DNA of 35,233 nucleotides from an uncultured Acetobacteraceae bacterium (lineage in GTDB: Bacteria > Pseudomonadota > Alphaproteobacteria > Acetobacterales > Acetobacteraceae): positions 187,917 to 223,149 of the forward strand of contig CAIVPZ010000016.1 in assembly GCA_903907955.1 (NCBI GenBank), given 5' to 3'. The notes beneath the pieces were generated by a model, which was given only the letters and a program-made list of their open reading frames with translations, was not told the origin of the DNA and made no database searches. Positions 8,031 through 16,407 of this stretch are shown piece after piece. The stretch's first letter is position 1. Each line of letters opens with the position of its first letter. The translations under genes were made by a program, and so were the position numbers.

Positions 8031-8516
8031 ATGCCTACCGTCGCCCCTCAAGTGGTCCGTCCGAGCAGCGCGCGGCGCGCGGTGCTCGACGGCTTTGTTC
8101 CAATCCCCCTTGGCAGCCTGGCGTCGGCGCCGGCGGCTTTGTCCTGGCCGGCGAAAGATCCGGGAGACGTGTTGGATTATGAACTTGACATCTGGCCAGC
8201 CCTGGCCGGCAACGACAAGGACTGCATCGCCACGATCGATGTGACGATCCAGCCATCCGCGACCGGGGACCTGACACTGACCTCCTCGGCGGCGGATGGC
8301 ACCGTGGCGGTGCTGTGGCTCGCCGGCGGGCAGGCCGGGACCGTGTACTCGGTGCAGGTGACCATCAGCACCCTGGCAGGCCGGACGATTGGCCGGGCCA
8401 TCTTCTTGCCCGTGTTGGCGCTGGTGTCGAGTGCGCCGCCGGCCGGCGCATTGGCCACGACTGACGGCATTGCCGTCTCGGACCAGTTTGGCAATGCGAT
8501 CACGGCCGGAGGCTGA
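8031..8516 (+). CDS. Phage fiber-tail adaptor-like protein
   Basis: 161 residues from ATG at 8031, chosen because GGGGAG at 8018-8023 is well spaced; an ATG at 7983 would extend it by 16 residues. The core LSWPAKDPGDVLDYELDIWPALAG, followed by an Ig-like beta domain (DVTIQPSATGDLTLTSS, VLWLAGGQAGTVYSVQVTIST, GRTIGRAIFLPVLAL), matches proteins annotated as phage fiber-tail adaptors, whose -WP-KDP-DVLDY- motif is characteristic. It probably attaches the following beta-helix spike to the baseplate. Its stop is 4 bp before the spike start. Confidence 0.72.
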   Translation: MPTVAPQVVRPSSARRAVLDGFVPIPLGSLASAPAALSWPAKDPGDVLDYELDIWPALAGNDKDCIATIDVTIQPSATGDLTLTSSAADGTVAVLWLAGGQAGTVYSVQVTISTLAGRTIGRAIFLPVLALVSSAPPAGALATTDGIAVSDQFGNAITAGG

Positions 8517-8520
8517 ACCA

Positions 8521-10785
8521 ATGCCCACCGTCCACCAATTGCCTGCGGCGACCGCCATAGCCGGTACCGACGAGTTTCCGGTCAGCCAGAACGGTGTGCT
8601 CCGCAAGACGACACAAGCGCTGATCGTAGCCGGCCTGCAACCAACGCTGGCACTGCCGCAGGCGAACCTGCTGGGGCGGAGCAGCGCGGGCACCGGCGCG
8701 GTGGAGACGGTGACGCTCGGGTCGGGACTGTCGCTGGCCGGAGGGGTGCTGTCGGTGCTGCCGTCGGCGCAGACCTTTTCTGCGTTGCCGTTGGCCGGAC
8801 TGCCGGGCGGCGGCGACCTGGTGCCACTCGGCCAGAACGGCCACGCCATGGCGCTGCCGTATGCACAATTCATGGCAGGGTTGTCCGGGCTGGCCGGCGT
8901 TGACGGCTCGGGTCTGGTTGCGCGGCCGAGCGGTGTCTCGGCGCTGCGGCGGCTGGCCGACCTGTTCGCCGATTCGGTCGCGGTCGAATCGTTCGGCGCG
9001 CACGGCGACGGCGTGACCGACGATACCGCCGCGTTCGTCGCGGCGGCGGCGTCCGGAAGGCCGGTGCGACTCGGTCATGCGACCTACGTGGTCAATGGCC
9101 AGTGGACGATAACCCAGCCCGGCACCGTGTTGCTGGGCACGCCCGGGCTGAGCGTGTTGCGGCGGGCGACCCAGAGCGGCGGTGCATGGATTGCCATCCA
9201 GGCCAACGGATTCCGCGCCGATGGTGTGGTGTTCGATGCCAATCGTGCGGCGGTGACGCAAGAAAGCTGGGGGGTGCAGGTCGGGACGCAATGCCTGACG
9301 AGCGACTTCCACCGGTGCGCCTTCCTCAACGCGAGCGGGCCCATGCTGGGCTGCGGCCTGGTGTTCCTGCCGACCGATCCGGCGATCTGCCAGCATGTGG
9401 TGCGCAACTGCGAGTTTTCCGGCAATGCCGCGCACGGCGTGTGGGTGCAGGCTTGCGATGGTGTGCTGGTGGCAGAGTGCCGCGCCCATAACAACGCGGC
9501 CTATGGCATCTGCGTCGATTTCAACGACTCCGCTTTCCGCCAGCAGGCGCGGCTGCTCCAGGTGGTTGGCAACCGTTGCTGGGCGAACGACCGTGGCATC
9601 GCGGTGGGGAATTTCAACGCGACCAATACCACCCCCCCGGTGTGGGCGCATGCCAACCCGGATGTGCTGATGGCGCTGGTTTCCGGCAATCTCTGCCACG
9701 ACAATGCCAGCTACGGCATTGCGGTGTCGGGCTGGGGGCTGGTGGTGCAGGACAACCTGCTGAGTAACAACGCTCTGGGCTCGCTGTCGGGTGCGGGGGT
9801 GCTGGCCAATGCGGATCATTCCCGGATCAGCGGCAATATGGTGACCGGCGCGTCCGCCTTCGGTATCGATGTGGGCGGATCGGTGACGTGCGACATCTCG
9901 GGAAACACGGTGACCCAGGCTGGGATCGGCGTGAACTGCGGCGGCGGCATGAACCTGCGGGTGGACGGCAACGTGATCCAGGACTGCACGTCCTGGGCCG
10001 TGGCGGTGAACAACGTGGAAGCCGATGGCAATGGCCAGACCTTTGGAATCGCCTGCCAGGGGCTGGCACTGACCGGCAACTGGATCGGTATGCCGAGCGG
10101 CTCGGCGGGCGGCATCATGCTGCGCGATGGACCGCAGGGGGTGCACGTTGCGCGCAACTGCTTTGTCGGTGGCGATGTGAACAACTGCCTGTCGGCGCGA
10201 ACCGATTCGGTGAGTGTCGAAGGCAACCGGTGGAACTTCGTGCCGCGGTTTGTTGCCAACCCGGGCAACAACGGCGGCGTGCAGCAACTGGTGGTGCCCG
10301 ATATCGCCGACAGCGTGATGGTGACCGCAGCACCGGGCGGGGTGCAATCGATGCTGACCCATAGCCAGGCGAGTGTGGCGGGTACGATCGGATTCATCCG
10401 GGTGACGGCGGGCGGGCATGGCTATTCCACGGCCTCCGTCGCAGTGGGCGGCAGCGGCACGGGGGCGGCGGCGCAGGCCGTGGTGAACAATGGCGCGGTG
10501 ATCGGCATCGTGCTGACCAGTGGCGGCAGTGGCTATGGCGCGATGGGCACGCAGGTGCCGGTGACGATCACCGGCAACGGGTCGGGGGCCGCGGCGGTCG
10601 GCTATGCGGGGCTGCCGGTGCCGGAGGAGCGGCAACTGCGGATTCGCTGCAACTGCAGCGTTCTGTTCACCCGTTCCGGCGCGTGGCCGGTGCAGGAGAA
10701 TGCCTCGGGGGCCGACCTGACGGTGCCGGCCAATGCAAGCGTCATCTGGACCGGGACCTGGAATACCTGGCGCGCCGATCATTAA
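8521..10785 (+). CDS. Tailspike / tail fibre with right-handed beta-helix
   Basis: 754 residues from ATG at 8521. Residues 1-~85 (MPTVHQLPAATAIAGTDEF, then NLLGRSSAGTGAVETVTLGSG) form a head domain also found in the small gene at 10848-11204. Residues ~155-175 carry the tailspike/pectate-lyase-like entry motif FGAHGDGVTDDTAAF. A long parallel beta-helix follows with many NxI/NxV turns (VVRNCEFSGNAAHGVWV, VVGNRCWANDRGIAVGN, ISGNTVTQAGIGV). A Gly-rich region (GTGFIRV-like, GSGTGAAAQAV, GSGYG) and a C-terminal tip (RCNCSVLFTRSG) end it. Such proteins bind or cleave surface polysaccharide. No catalytic residues can be assigned by eye. Confidence 0.82.
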   Translation: MPTVHQLPAATAIAGTDEFPVSQNGVLRKTTQALIVAGLQPTLALPQANLLGRSSAGTGAVETVTLGSGLSLAGGVLSVLPSAQTFSALPLAGLPGGGDLVPLGQNGHAMALPYAQFMAGLSGLAGVDGSGLVARPSGVSALRRLADLFADSVAVESFGAHGDGVTDDTAAFVAAAASGRPVRLGHATYVVNGQWTITQPGTVLLGTPGLSVLRRATQSGGAWIAIQANGFRADGVVFDANRAAVTQESWGVQVGTQCLTSDFHRCAFLNASGPMLGCGLVFLPTDPAICQHVVRNCEFSGNAAHGVWVQACDGVLVAECRAHNNAAYGICVDFNDSAFRQQARLLQVVGNRCWANDRGIAVGNFNATNTTPPVWAHANPDVLMALVSGNLCHDNASYGIAVSGWGLVVQDNLLSNNALGSLSGAGVLANADHSRISGNMVTGASAFGIDVGGSVTCDISGNTVTQAGIGVNCGGGMNLRVDGNVIQDCTSWAVAVNNVEADGNGQTFGIACQGLALTGNWIGMPSGSAGGIMLRDGPQGVHVARNCFVGGDVNNCLSARTDSVSVEGNRWNFVPRFVANPGNNGGVQQLVVPDIADSVMVTAAPGGVQSMLTHSQASVAGTIGFIRVTAGGHGYSTASVAVGGSGTGAAAQAVVNNGAVIGIVLTSGGSGYGAMGTQVPVTITGNGSGAAAVGYAGLPVPEERQLRIRCNCSVLFTRSGAWPVQENASGADLTVPANASVIWTGTWNTWRADH

Positions 10786-10847
10786 GTCGCACTCTTTGCT
10801 TCCTTGCAGCTTTCGTGACCATGCCCTGGGCATGGGGAGGACTTTGC

Positions 10848-11204
10848 ATGCCGACACTGGAGCAACTGCCGCAGGTTGTCGCTGCCAACGCCCCAGACCT
10901 CGTTCTGCTGGAGCAGAAAGGGGAGACGTGTGTGGTCAGCGTGGCGACGCTGCTCGCGCCGGCGCAGCCGCGGCTGACACTGGCGAGTGGTGTTCTGCTG
11001 GGACGCGTGAGCACCGGGCCGGGAGGGGTGGAGCCGATCGGCGTTGGGAGCGGGTTGGCCATCCGGGATGGTCAACTGGTGCTGCAGGCCAATGCCTCGG
11101 TGGCACCGACCGTGACCGGCGCGCGCGCCGGCAACGTCGCGCTCACATCGCTGCTCTCGGCGCTGGCCAGGCTGGGACTAATCGTCGACGGCAGCACGAC
11201 ATAG
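10848..11204 (+). CDS. Miniature paralog of the tailspike head domain
   Basis: 118 residues from ATG at 10848, with GGGGAGG at 10834-10840. MPTLEQLPQVVAANAPDLVLLEQKG and LLGRVSTGPGGVEPIGVGSGL match the first ~85 residues of the upstream spike (MPTVHQLP..., LLGRSSAGTGAVETVTLGSGL) at the same spacing, but there is no beta-helix: after VTGARAGNVALTSLLSALARLG the protein stops. It has its own good ribosome binding site, so it is not just debris. It could be a cap or adaptor occupying the same baseplate socket, or a remnant of a second spike that lost its receptor-binding part. Confidence 0.65.
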   Translation: MPTLEQLPQVVAANAPDLVLLEQKGETCVVSVATLLAPAQPRLTLASGVLLGRVSTGPGGVEPIGVGSGLAIRDGQLVLQANASVAPTVTGARAGNVALTSLLSALARLGLIVDGSTT

Positions 11205-11215
11205 GGCGCCTGGGC

Positions 11216-11629
11216 ATGGAGCACATCGCCGACTGGCTGCTGGCGGCCCTGGTGGCCGTGGTCAGTGCCATCCTGTCGCATGCATTCTCTACCATCCGGG
11301 CGCGGGCCGACTGGCGGCGCGAGGCGGATCTGATCCGCCAGGCGCTGAGCGAGCACGAGGCCGATAACGCGACCGCGATGGGCGAAGTGGTGGCGCTGAA
11401 GCGCGAACATGAGCTGCGCTCCATCGGCATGGAAAAGGACCTTTGCATTCTCGATGGAAAATTGAAGATGATTGTCAGCAGCTATGAACTTGAGCAGCGC
11501 TTGCAGCCGTTGGAGATCCGTACCGACGAGCTGCGGCGGCGCATCGTCGCCATGGAGGATCAGGTTCTTGGCTATAACCTCGATGGCGCATTCATGACGT
11601 CGCACCTGGTGGTTCGGCGGGAGGGATGA
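11216..11629 (+). CDS. Membrane-anchored coiled-coil phage protein
   Basis: 137 residues from ATG at 11216. One N-terminal hydrophobic segment (about residues 7-23, LLAALVAVVSAILSHAF) is followed by a charged helix with coiled-coil character (WRREADLIRQALSEHEADN, VVALKREHELRSIGMEKDL, LEQRLQPLEIRTDELRRR). That layout, one membrane anchor plus a coiled coil at the end of a tail operon, is shared by inner-membrane spanins (Rz-like) and several unnamed phage late proteins. No endolysin is present nearby, so a lysis role is only a suggestion. Confidence 0.6.
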   Translation: MEHIADWLLAALVAVVSAILSHAFSTIRARADWRREADLIRQALSEHEADNATAMGEVVALKREHELRSIGMEKDLCILDGKLKMIVSSYELEQRLQPLEIRTDELRRRIVAMEDQVLGYNLDGAFMTSHLVVRREG

Positions 11630-11826
11630 GCGCCTGTTCGTCGGTCGGTTTGCGCCCGGAACCACCTTGCTCCGGCGCACCGTGCACGCCTGATTGCTTT
11701 CGCTACACAAACGGCGTTCACCGCCGCCAGGTGCGGCATGCCGGCGCGTTCATCTGCGCAGACCCGCCCCTGCGCGCCGCCCTGGCGGCGGAACCGCACA
11801 TCGGCACGTCAACGACCTGACGCCCC

Positions 11827-11845
11827 TGCCGCCGGGGAGGCGGCA
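11827..11845 (+). repeat. Perfect 7-bp hairpin upstream of the small membrane gene
   Basis: TGCCGCC (11827-11833) and GGCGGCA (11839-11845) enclose a GGGGA loop, 20 nt before the ATG at 11866. There is no T-run, so it is not a standard intrinsic terminator. It could limit read-through from the tail operon or act as a leader structure for the following gene. Confidence 0.4.
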
Positions 11846-11865
11846 TTCCGCTATCGGAGTAAACC

Positions 11866-12093
11866 ATGAACCCCACAGACCTTGGCGCGGCGCTCACCGC
11901 GCTCGGCTATGGCGCCTATGTGCCTGTGCTGCTGGTCGTCTCCGGCCTGGCCGCGAAGATCACCGCCGTTGCGCCCCAGGCCACCAGCGCCTCGCCGCTG
12001 TGGTGGCGCATCCTGCGCCCAACGTTGGACATCCTTGGCGGCAACTGGGGCAACGCACGCAATGCCCAGGCCGCCGCAACCCCGACCAGCTGA
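11866..12093 (+). CDS. Small membrane protein, holin-like by size and place
   Basis: 75 residues from ATG at 11866, with CGGAG about 8 nt upstream. A hydrophobic stretch (GYGAYVPVLLVVSGLAAKITAV, residues ~14-35) spans the membrane once; a second weaker one around WWRILRPTLDILGG is doubtful. The C-terminus is short and polar. Size, membrane span and late position are consistent with a holin or superinfection-related membrane protein, but nothing in the sequence proves that. The lipoprotein gene follows about 10 bp after its stop. Confidence 0.55.
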   Translation: MNPTDLGAALTALGYGAYVPVLLVVSGLAAKITAVAPQATSASPLWWRILRPTLDILGGNWGNARNAQAAATPTS

Positions 12094-12103
12094 GGACATG
12101 ATC

Positions 12104-12631
12104 ATGCCCATCGATCGTCGCCTTCTTCTGTCTGGCGCCGGGCTTGCCGGGGTCGGCGTCATTACCGGCTGCGGCACGTTCAGCCAACAGCAGGCCGCGC
12201 AGTTGCAAAGCCTGATCACTGGCGTTCAGAGCATCGAGATGAGCCTGGCTACCAATGTGCCGCTGTTGTTGGGCGTGGTGCACCTGTCGACGGGCGATGC
12301 AGCGAATGCGCGTACTGCTTTGGCCGCGCTGGTGCAGGCCACGAACGCGCTGGCCGAGGTGCCGACGCTCGCAGCCGGCGTGCCTTATGTGCAGGCGATC
12401 GAGACGGCGCTCAACACGATCGTCGGCGTTGCGGCCGGTATCCCGGTGGTTCCGGAACCGTATCACACCGCGCTGGTGGTGGCCGCACTCGCGTTGCCGC
12501 CGCTGGAGGTGCTGGTGGGGATGGCGGTGCAGCAGGGCACTGCCCTGTATGCCACGATCCAGGCCAGGATGATCACGAAAAGGCCCGCTGTGTCCTCTGG
12601 AGCAGGTCCGGCGGCAGGTTCTGCGGCGTGA
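12104..12631 (+). CDS. Phage-region lipoprotein, possible Tat-type signal
   Basis: 175 residues if ATG at 12104 is used; ATG at 12098 (MIMPIDRR) is also possible but sits too close to GAGGA. The N-terminus is MPIDRRLLLSGAGLAGVGVITGC: a twin-arginine pair, a hydrophobic stretch and a lipobox ending ITGC, so a diacylated exported protein is likely. The mature part is Ala/Val-rich helix (QSLITGVQSIEMSLATNVPLLLG, then AALVQATNALAEVPTLAAGVP). No enzymatic motif is seen. It follows the small membrane gene in the same operon; a spanin-like outer-membrane role cannot be excluded, but the long helical body is unusual for that. Confidence 0.6.
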   Translation: MPIDRRLLLSGAGLAGVGVITGCGTFSQQQAAQLQSLITGVQSIEMSLATNVPLLLGVVHLSTGDAANARTALAALVQATNALAEVPTLAAGVPYVQAIETALNTIVGVAAGIPVVPEPYHTALVVAALALPPLEVLVGMAVQQGTALYATIQARMITKRPAVSSGAGPAAGSAA

Positions 12632-12884
12632 GGAACTGGTGGTCCCGTCTCCGGGGGGCGCTTGCCTGTGGCGAAACCGGTCCTGGCTTTCGAGGTGATC
12701 CGCCTGAGTGGTTGCGCGCAGGGCGGTTCTGAGGCGCCGGTGAACGCATGCACGTTGTTGCCGCTGCGATCATACCGGTGGCGGAACAGGGGCGTGTGGC
12801 AGATGAAACCGGTGCCGCGCCGGCCTCGGCGGCGTGGCCCCGGTTGCTCAAGAGTCATGGCACGTTGCGGGCGGAGGTGCGGGC

Positions 12885-13325
12885 ATGCGCTGGTATCCGT
12901 TAGTATTGGTTGCGCTGCTGGTGGGATGCGCCAGCCATGAGGCACAGGAAGTCCGCATCTGGGCGGCCGGCCGCAGCATTGCCGAGTTGGAGCAGTGCGC
13001 CGGCAAGCCGAGTGCTACCGACACCCTGCCGGATGGTTCGGCCATCGCGCAATGGGACTATACTGAGCCCTCGACCAACACCTCGCTGCCGGTGCCAGTC
13101 ACCTTTCTGGCTGATCTGACCGCGTTCATTTATGCGCCGGTCCTGGCGCCGTTCGCGGGCATCGGGACGATTTCAACGCAGTGGACCAGCAGCGGGTCGT
13201 GCCGCGCCATCGCAACGGTACGCGACGGGCGGGTGCTGCAATTGCGCTACTCTGGCCCGAACGGCGGCTTCAGTGGGCCGGATGCGGTATGCGCGCCGAT
13301 CATGCGGGAGTGCCTGCGGACGTAA
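12885..13325 (+). CDS. Lipoprotein of unknown function
   Basis: 146 residues from ATG at 12885, preceded by GGAGG at about 12872-12876. MRWYPLVLVALLVGC is a short lipoprotein signal with lipobox LVGC. The mature domain (IWAAGRSIAELEQCAGKPSATDTLPDGSAIAQWDYTEP) resembles small bacterial lipoproteins with a GKPS...DG...WDY pattern, ending with three cysteines (SGSCRAIATVRDG..., AVCAPIMRECLRT) that may pair. It lies 253 bp after the previous gene; that gap holds no gene I can support. It may be host chromosome rather than phage, so the phage boundary may lie in 12632-12884. Confidence 0.65.
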   Translation: MRWYPLVLVALLVGCASHEAQEVRIWAAGRSIAELEQCAGKPSATDTLPDGSAIAQWDYTEPSTNTSLPVPVTFLADLTAFIYAPVLAPFAGIGTISTQWTSSGSCRAIATVRDGRVLQLRYSGPNGGFSGPDAVCAPIMRECLRT

Positions 13326-13467
13326 TGTGCTGGCCGAGCGGTCGCGGCTCGTGCACCGCATCCGGCGGCAGGCCGAGTTCCTCGCGCCGTTCGGCGAACA
13401 CGGCTGCCAGCAGGTCACCGGCCAGCCCGGCGGCACTGCCGGGTGTCGCCCGATCGCCACGCTGGCG

Positions 13468-13561
13468 CTCAGAGCTTGTAAAGCAATCGAACTTGCGCAT
13501 GAAAGCCCGCTGATATCTTTGAGCGTTTCAGGCAAGAACCGGGCGCTGCGGGCATTCATTC
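13468..13561 (-). repeat. Dispersed ~94-bp element, copy A (3' of the FkbM-like gene)
   Basis: This stretch aligns with 23185-23277 over its full length with one single-base indel and about 79% identity by hand count. On the minus strand it begins 8 nt after the TGA of the upstream gene (stop at 13570-13572). The RNA could form a ~12-bp helix: 13548-13559 (minus strand AUGAAUGCCCGC) with 13499-13510 (GCGGGCUUUCAU), one U-U mismatch, 37-nt apical part. The B copy keeps the helix with a G-U wobble. It may be a structured 3' UTR or a small non-coding mobile element. Confidence 0.65.
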
Positions 13562-13569
13562 ACAGACGC

Positions 13570-14844
13570 TCAGCCCAGCGCCGGCTCCAGCCAGCGGGCC
13601 CAGGCGTTGTTGTTGTTGGCGGCGCCGGGGGCCATCGCGGTTTGCAGCACAAGGTTGTGCGGGCCCGTGAGGGCGGGCAGTGGCACCGACCATGCCACAT
13701 GCTCGCGCGCGGCGACCACACGCCCGGCGTGTGTCACTTCAGTGCCATCCGGTCGCGCCAGCACGACCGTGAACACCACCGGCGCTGCGGGCGCGCCGGC
13801 ATGGTGCAGCGTGGCCGAGAAACGTGTCTGGCCGGTCAGTGTGAGAGGAAAGATGGCGCGCGCCGGCGGTTGGCCCGGCATGTTCGGGTGCAGTTGGCAG
13901 GATCGTCCGTCGAAGATGAAGAACGCCCAGGGCACCGGCTCCAGATCCTGCAGCCGCAGCGGTGCGAGCCCGGGCTCATCGGGGATCAACTTCAGCCGCG
14001 GCGGCGCCGGCGGATGGGCGCGCAGCGGCACATGGCGCTGGAACAGGTCGTACTCGCCATGCCGGCGGTGGTCGCAGAAGGCCGGCGGGAAGCAGGCGGC
14101 CACCGCCTGATCGACTCCTGGCACCAGGTTCGGGTGGGTGTGCACCAGTGCCAGGTCCAGCTGGCGCAGCCAGGGCGCCTGCGGGTCGGCGAATACCGCG
14201 GCCTCGGCGCCAATGGTGTCGCACAGCACGAAATCCACCTGTGACCAGCCCAGGGCACCGAGCAGTTCTGCCACCGGCCGGGCCGGAACCAGCCGCTCCT
14301 CATCTTCCCCGGTGCGTTCATGCAGCGATGGTGCCCAGTCCCCAGCCATCCGCAGGCGCACGGCCAGTCGGGTGGTGCTGTGCCAAACGGCCGCGTTGAG
14401 AGCGCGGATGCGCGGCCACGGCCCGGTGTTCAGCGCCAGCAGACGCAGATTGGCCGGCATCGGTTCGACGCAGGCGATCTCAGCCAGCGGATGCCGGCGC
14501 GCGAGCCACACGGCGGCGTAGCCGGCATAGGCGCCCAGCACCAGAATGCGTCGCGGGGTGGCTGCCATCGGCACTTCCAGTGCCTGGTCGCGAAACACCT
14601 GCGCCATGTTGGCCACGTCCGGCGTGGCGCCACGGAAATACAGGGGATGGCCCAGTTCCGGCAGCATGGCATGGCCAAGCCCGGCATGTCCGGCCCCCAG
14701 TTTTAGCAGGTGCTCGAAATAGGTGGCGCGCAGCTTGGCTTCCGCCGGTGCCTTCTGCAGGGCGAATTCAAGCTCCGCCTTGCGGCGCAGCGATTCGGAC
14801 GTTGCCTGGCTGGGGTGCATGGTCGGCGGTCCATCGTCCTGCAT
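13570..14844 (-). CDS. FkbM-family-like SAM methyltransferase
   Basis: About 424 residues from ATG at 14844; ATG at 14820 and a longer start at 14943 are alternatives, and no strong Shine-Dalgarno site decides among them. The central SAM-binding motif ILVLGAYAGYAAVWLA followed by an acidic turn (IACVEPMPANLRLLALN) is the FkbM pattern (GAxxGxx, then ExxPxNxxxLxxN). Downstream, LGWSQVDFVLCDTIGAEAAVF matches the FkbM 'D-KID-EG-E' region with changes. The C-terminal ~130 residues (FFIFDGRSCQLHPN, then a beta-rich FTVVLARPDGTEVTH) are an extra domain, possibly Ig-like. It is divergent from the MarR gene. Confidence 0.65.
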   Translation of the reverse strand: MQDDGPPTMHPSQATSESLRRKAELEFALQKAPAEAKLRATYFEHLLKLGAGHAGLGHAMLPELGHPLYFRGATPDVANMAQVFRDQALEVPMAATPRRILVLGAYAGYAAVWLARRHPLAEIACVEPMPANLRLLALNTGPWPRIRALNAAVWHSTTRLAVRLRMAGDWAPSLHERTGEDEERLVPARPVAELLGALGWSQVDFVLCDTIGAEAAVFADPQAPWLRQLDLALVHTHPNLVPGVDQAVAACFPPAFCDHRRHGEYDLFQRHVPLRAHPPAPPRLKLIPDEPGLAPLRLQDLEPVPWAFFIFDGRSCQLHPNMPGQPPARAIFPLTLTGQTRFSATLHHAGAPAAPVVFTVVLARPDGTEVTHAGRVVAAREHVAWSVPLPALTGPHNLVLQTAMAPGAANNNNAWARWLEPALG

Positions 14845-15023
14845 CGCGCGAATCCCATTTCTGGCCGCAGTTTTGACAATCATATGGCAAAAGAACGAGG
14901 CGGCGGGGTTGCGCAAGTGCCAGGCGGCTGATTTCATCTCCAATAAGTAATTTTTCGGGTGACGCGGCGCGGGAAAAGTTGCACAATGAAACTGTTGCGA
15001 TCAGTGTTCGGAAGGGTGCGTCA

Positions 15024-15431
15024 ATGCCCAATCCATCGGTTTCAGCCGAGCGTTTGCCAGAGGCGCTCCGCCACACCATTGTCGGCCTGGTGCGCCGCGA
15101 TGGTCCTGACCTGTCGGCCCGCCAACTCGCCGTGTTCCTGATCTGTTACCTTGAGGAAGGGCCGCACACGGTGCGCGGCCTTGCCGCCCAGCTAAACGTG
15201 TCCAAGCCCGCCATCACCCGCTCGCTCGACCGGCTTGGCGCGCTCGGCTTGGCGCGGCGGGCGCAGGACCCGCGCGACCGTCGCAGCGTGGTGGTGCAGC
15301 GCACGCGCATTGGCCTGGAACTGCTGGCCGACCTGCGCGGTCTGTTGACCGCCGCGGCGCAGGCGGTCGGCACGCCGCCGCAGCCCGTTGATGCCCGGCC
15401 GGCCGGCCGGACCGCGATGGTTTTCGCCTGA
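15024..15431 (+). CDS. MarR-family transcriptional regulator
   Basis: 135 residues from ATG at 15024, with GAAGGG 7 nt upstream. A winged helix is clear: LSARQLAVFLICYLEEGPHTV, helix-turn-helix with VRGLAAQLNVSKPAITRSLDRLGALGLA, and the wing QDPRDRRSVVVQRT. The first dimerisation helix is short compared with typical 145-160 residue MarR proteins, and the C-terminus (VDARPAGRTAMVFA) is truncated-looking, so it may be a small variant. It faces away from the methyltransferase gene; the AT-richer 14945-15020 stretch between them presumably holds both promoters. Confidence 0.82.
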   Translation: MPNPSVSAERLPEALRHTIVGLVRRDGPDLSARQLAVFLICYLEEGPHTVRGLAAQLNVSKPAITRSLDRLGALGLARRAQDPRDRRSVVVQRTRIGLELLADLRGLLTAAAQAVGTPPQPVDARPAGRTAMVFA

Positions 15432-15610
15432 GGACGGCGCCGGGCTCGTCCAGCGACCCGGCCCAACGTCTTCAACCGGCAGCGGCGTTCATCCGGCCGG
15501 CGGATGCCGGCTATCATGCAGCCACCGTCGGGTGGGCCTGCAGCCGTTAGCTGAGTACCTCAATTTTCCGCCGATCGGGGTGAAGCAACAACGGCATGTC
15601 GCGACCCCGG

Positions 15611-16264
15611 TTACTGGCTCGCCCATACGATCCGGTGCACCCAGGACACCTCGCCCAACTCGAAGCTGCGGTCGGGATGCGCGGGGTTGAAGCTGCGCAA
15701 TTCGACCCGCCGGGCCGAGCGGCGCGCCAACTGCTTGGCCATGACTTCGCCGTTCGCAGTGCGCACCACCACCCGGTCGCCACGGCGGATCGGTGCTGCC
15801 GGTGAGACAATCACCAGGTCGCCGTCGCGAAACACCGGTTCCATTGATTCGCCGCTGATTTCCAGCGCGTAGGCGTTCGGGTCGGCGATCTCGGGCAGTG
15901 TCACCTCGTCCCAGCCGCCGCCTACCGGATAGCCGCCATCGTCGAAAAACCCCTCGGCGCCGGCCTGGGCAAAGCCGATCAGCGGCACCCGCCGCGCCGC
16001 GGCCGGGGTGGCGCGACCGCCGGCGGGCAGGGCGCGGGCGCCGGTCACCAGCGCGGTGAAAGCATCCAGCGTGGCGCCGGTGGCGTCCAGCACCTTTGCC
16101 AGGCTTTCGGTGCTCGGCCAGCGTGCCCGCCCGTCCGGCATGCGCCGCTTCGACGGATTGAACGTGGTCGGGTCCAGACCGGCCCGCTTGGCCAGGCCCG
16201 ATGGCGACAGCCCGTATTCGGCAGCGAGCGTGTCGAGCGCCCGCCAGATGTCATCGTGCTTCAT
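15611..16264 (-). CDS. LexA/CI-like repressor: HTH plus S24 self-cleaving domain
   Basis: 217 residues from ATG at 16264. Residues ~5-75 form an XRE-like DNA-binding domain (YGLSPSGLAKRAGLDPTTF). Residues ~93-215 are an S24 peptidase domain: cleavage-site-like AQAG at ~99-102, nucleophile Ser140 in ISGESMEP, and general base Lys177 in NGEVMAKQL. The protein should dimerise, repress, and autocleave on RecA activation, as CI-type phage repressors and LexA relatives do. Facing it across a 230-bp divergent region with a palindrome is an unknown gene. Whether it controls the tail module or chromosomal genes cannot be told from this window. Confidence 0.85.
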   Translation of the reverse strand: MKHDDIWRALDTLAAEYGLSPSGLAKRAGLDPTTFNPSKRRMPDGRARWPSTESLAKVLDATGATLDAFTALVTGARALPAGGRATPAAARRVPLIGFAQAGAEGFFDDGGYPVGGGWDEVTLPEIADPNAYALEISGESMEPVFRDGDLVIVSPAAPIRRGDRVVVRTANGEVMAKQLARRSARRVELRSFNPAHPDRSFELGEVSWVHRIVWASQ

Positions 16265-16395
16265 GTCAGGCCCCCCTTATTCAGGCCCCGTTGTCCCAGG
16301 CATCGGCGGGCTGCTCCAACAGCGGCTCGCAAGTCGATCGTGACGGAGAGCGTCAATGCAGTGTGATAGGACTTCCGGCCAAAAGGAAGTAGGAA

Positions 16396-16407
16396 AATGT
16401 GCACATT
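16396..16407. promoter_or_regulatory. 12-bp perfect palindrome AATGTGCACATT, candidate operator
   Basis: Perfect dyad in the AT-richer divergent region between the S24 repressor (starts at 16264, minus) and the gene starting at 16494 (plus). It lies about 130 bp from the repressor start and 87 bp from the other. A palindrome in such a place is a natural site for the neighbouring repressor, but only one copy was seen and the link to this protein is inferred. Confidence 0.4.

Noticed and set aside
8500-10857. A 785-aa minus-strand frame opposite the tailspike
   Set aside because: His/Arg-rich product with no domain; the plus frame has a clear beta-helix tailspike and good start.
11626-11820. 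A 64-aa Cys-rich frame overlapping the coiled-coil gene's stop
   Set aside because: ATGA coupling is suggestive, but there is no Shine-Dalgarno site, no family resemblance, and the composition looks random.
14844-15024. An upstream start at 14943 for the FkbM-like gene
   Set aside because: It would add 33 residues (MEMKSAAWHLRN...) with no conserved character and run into the divergent promoter region; kept only as an alternative.
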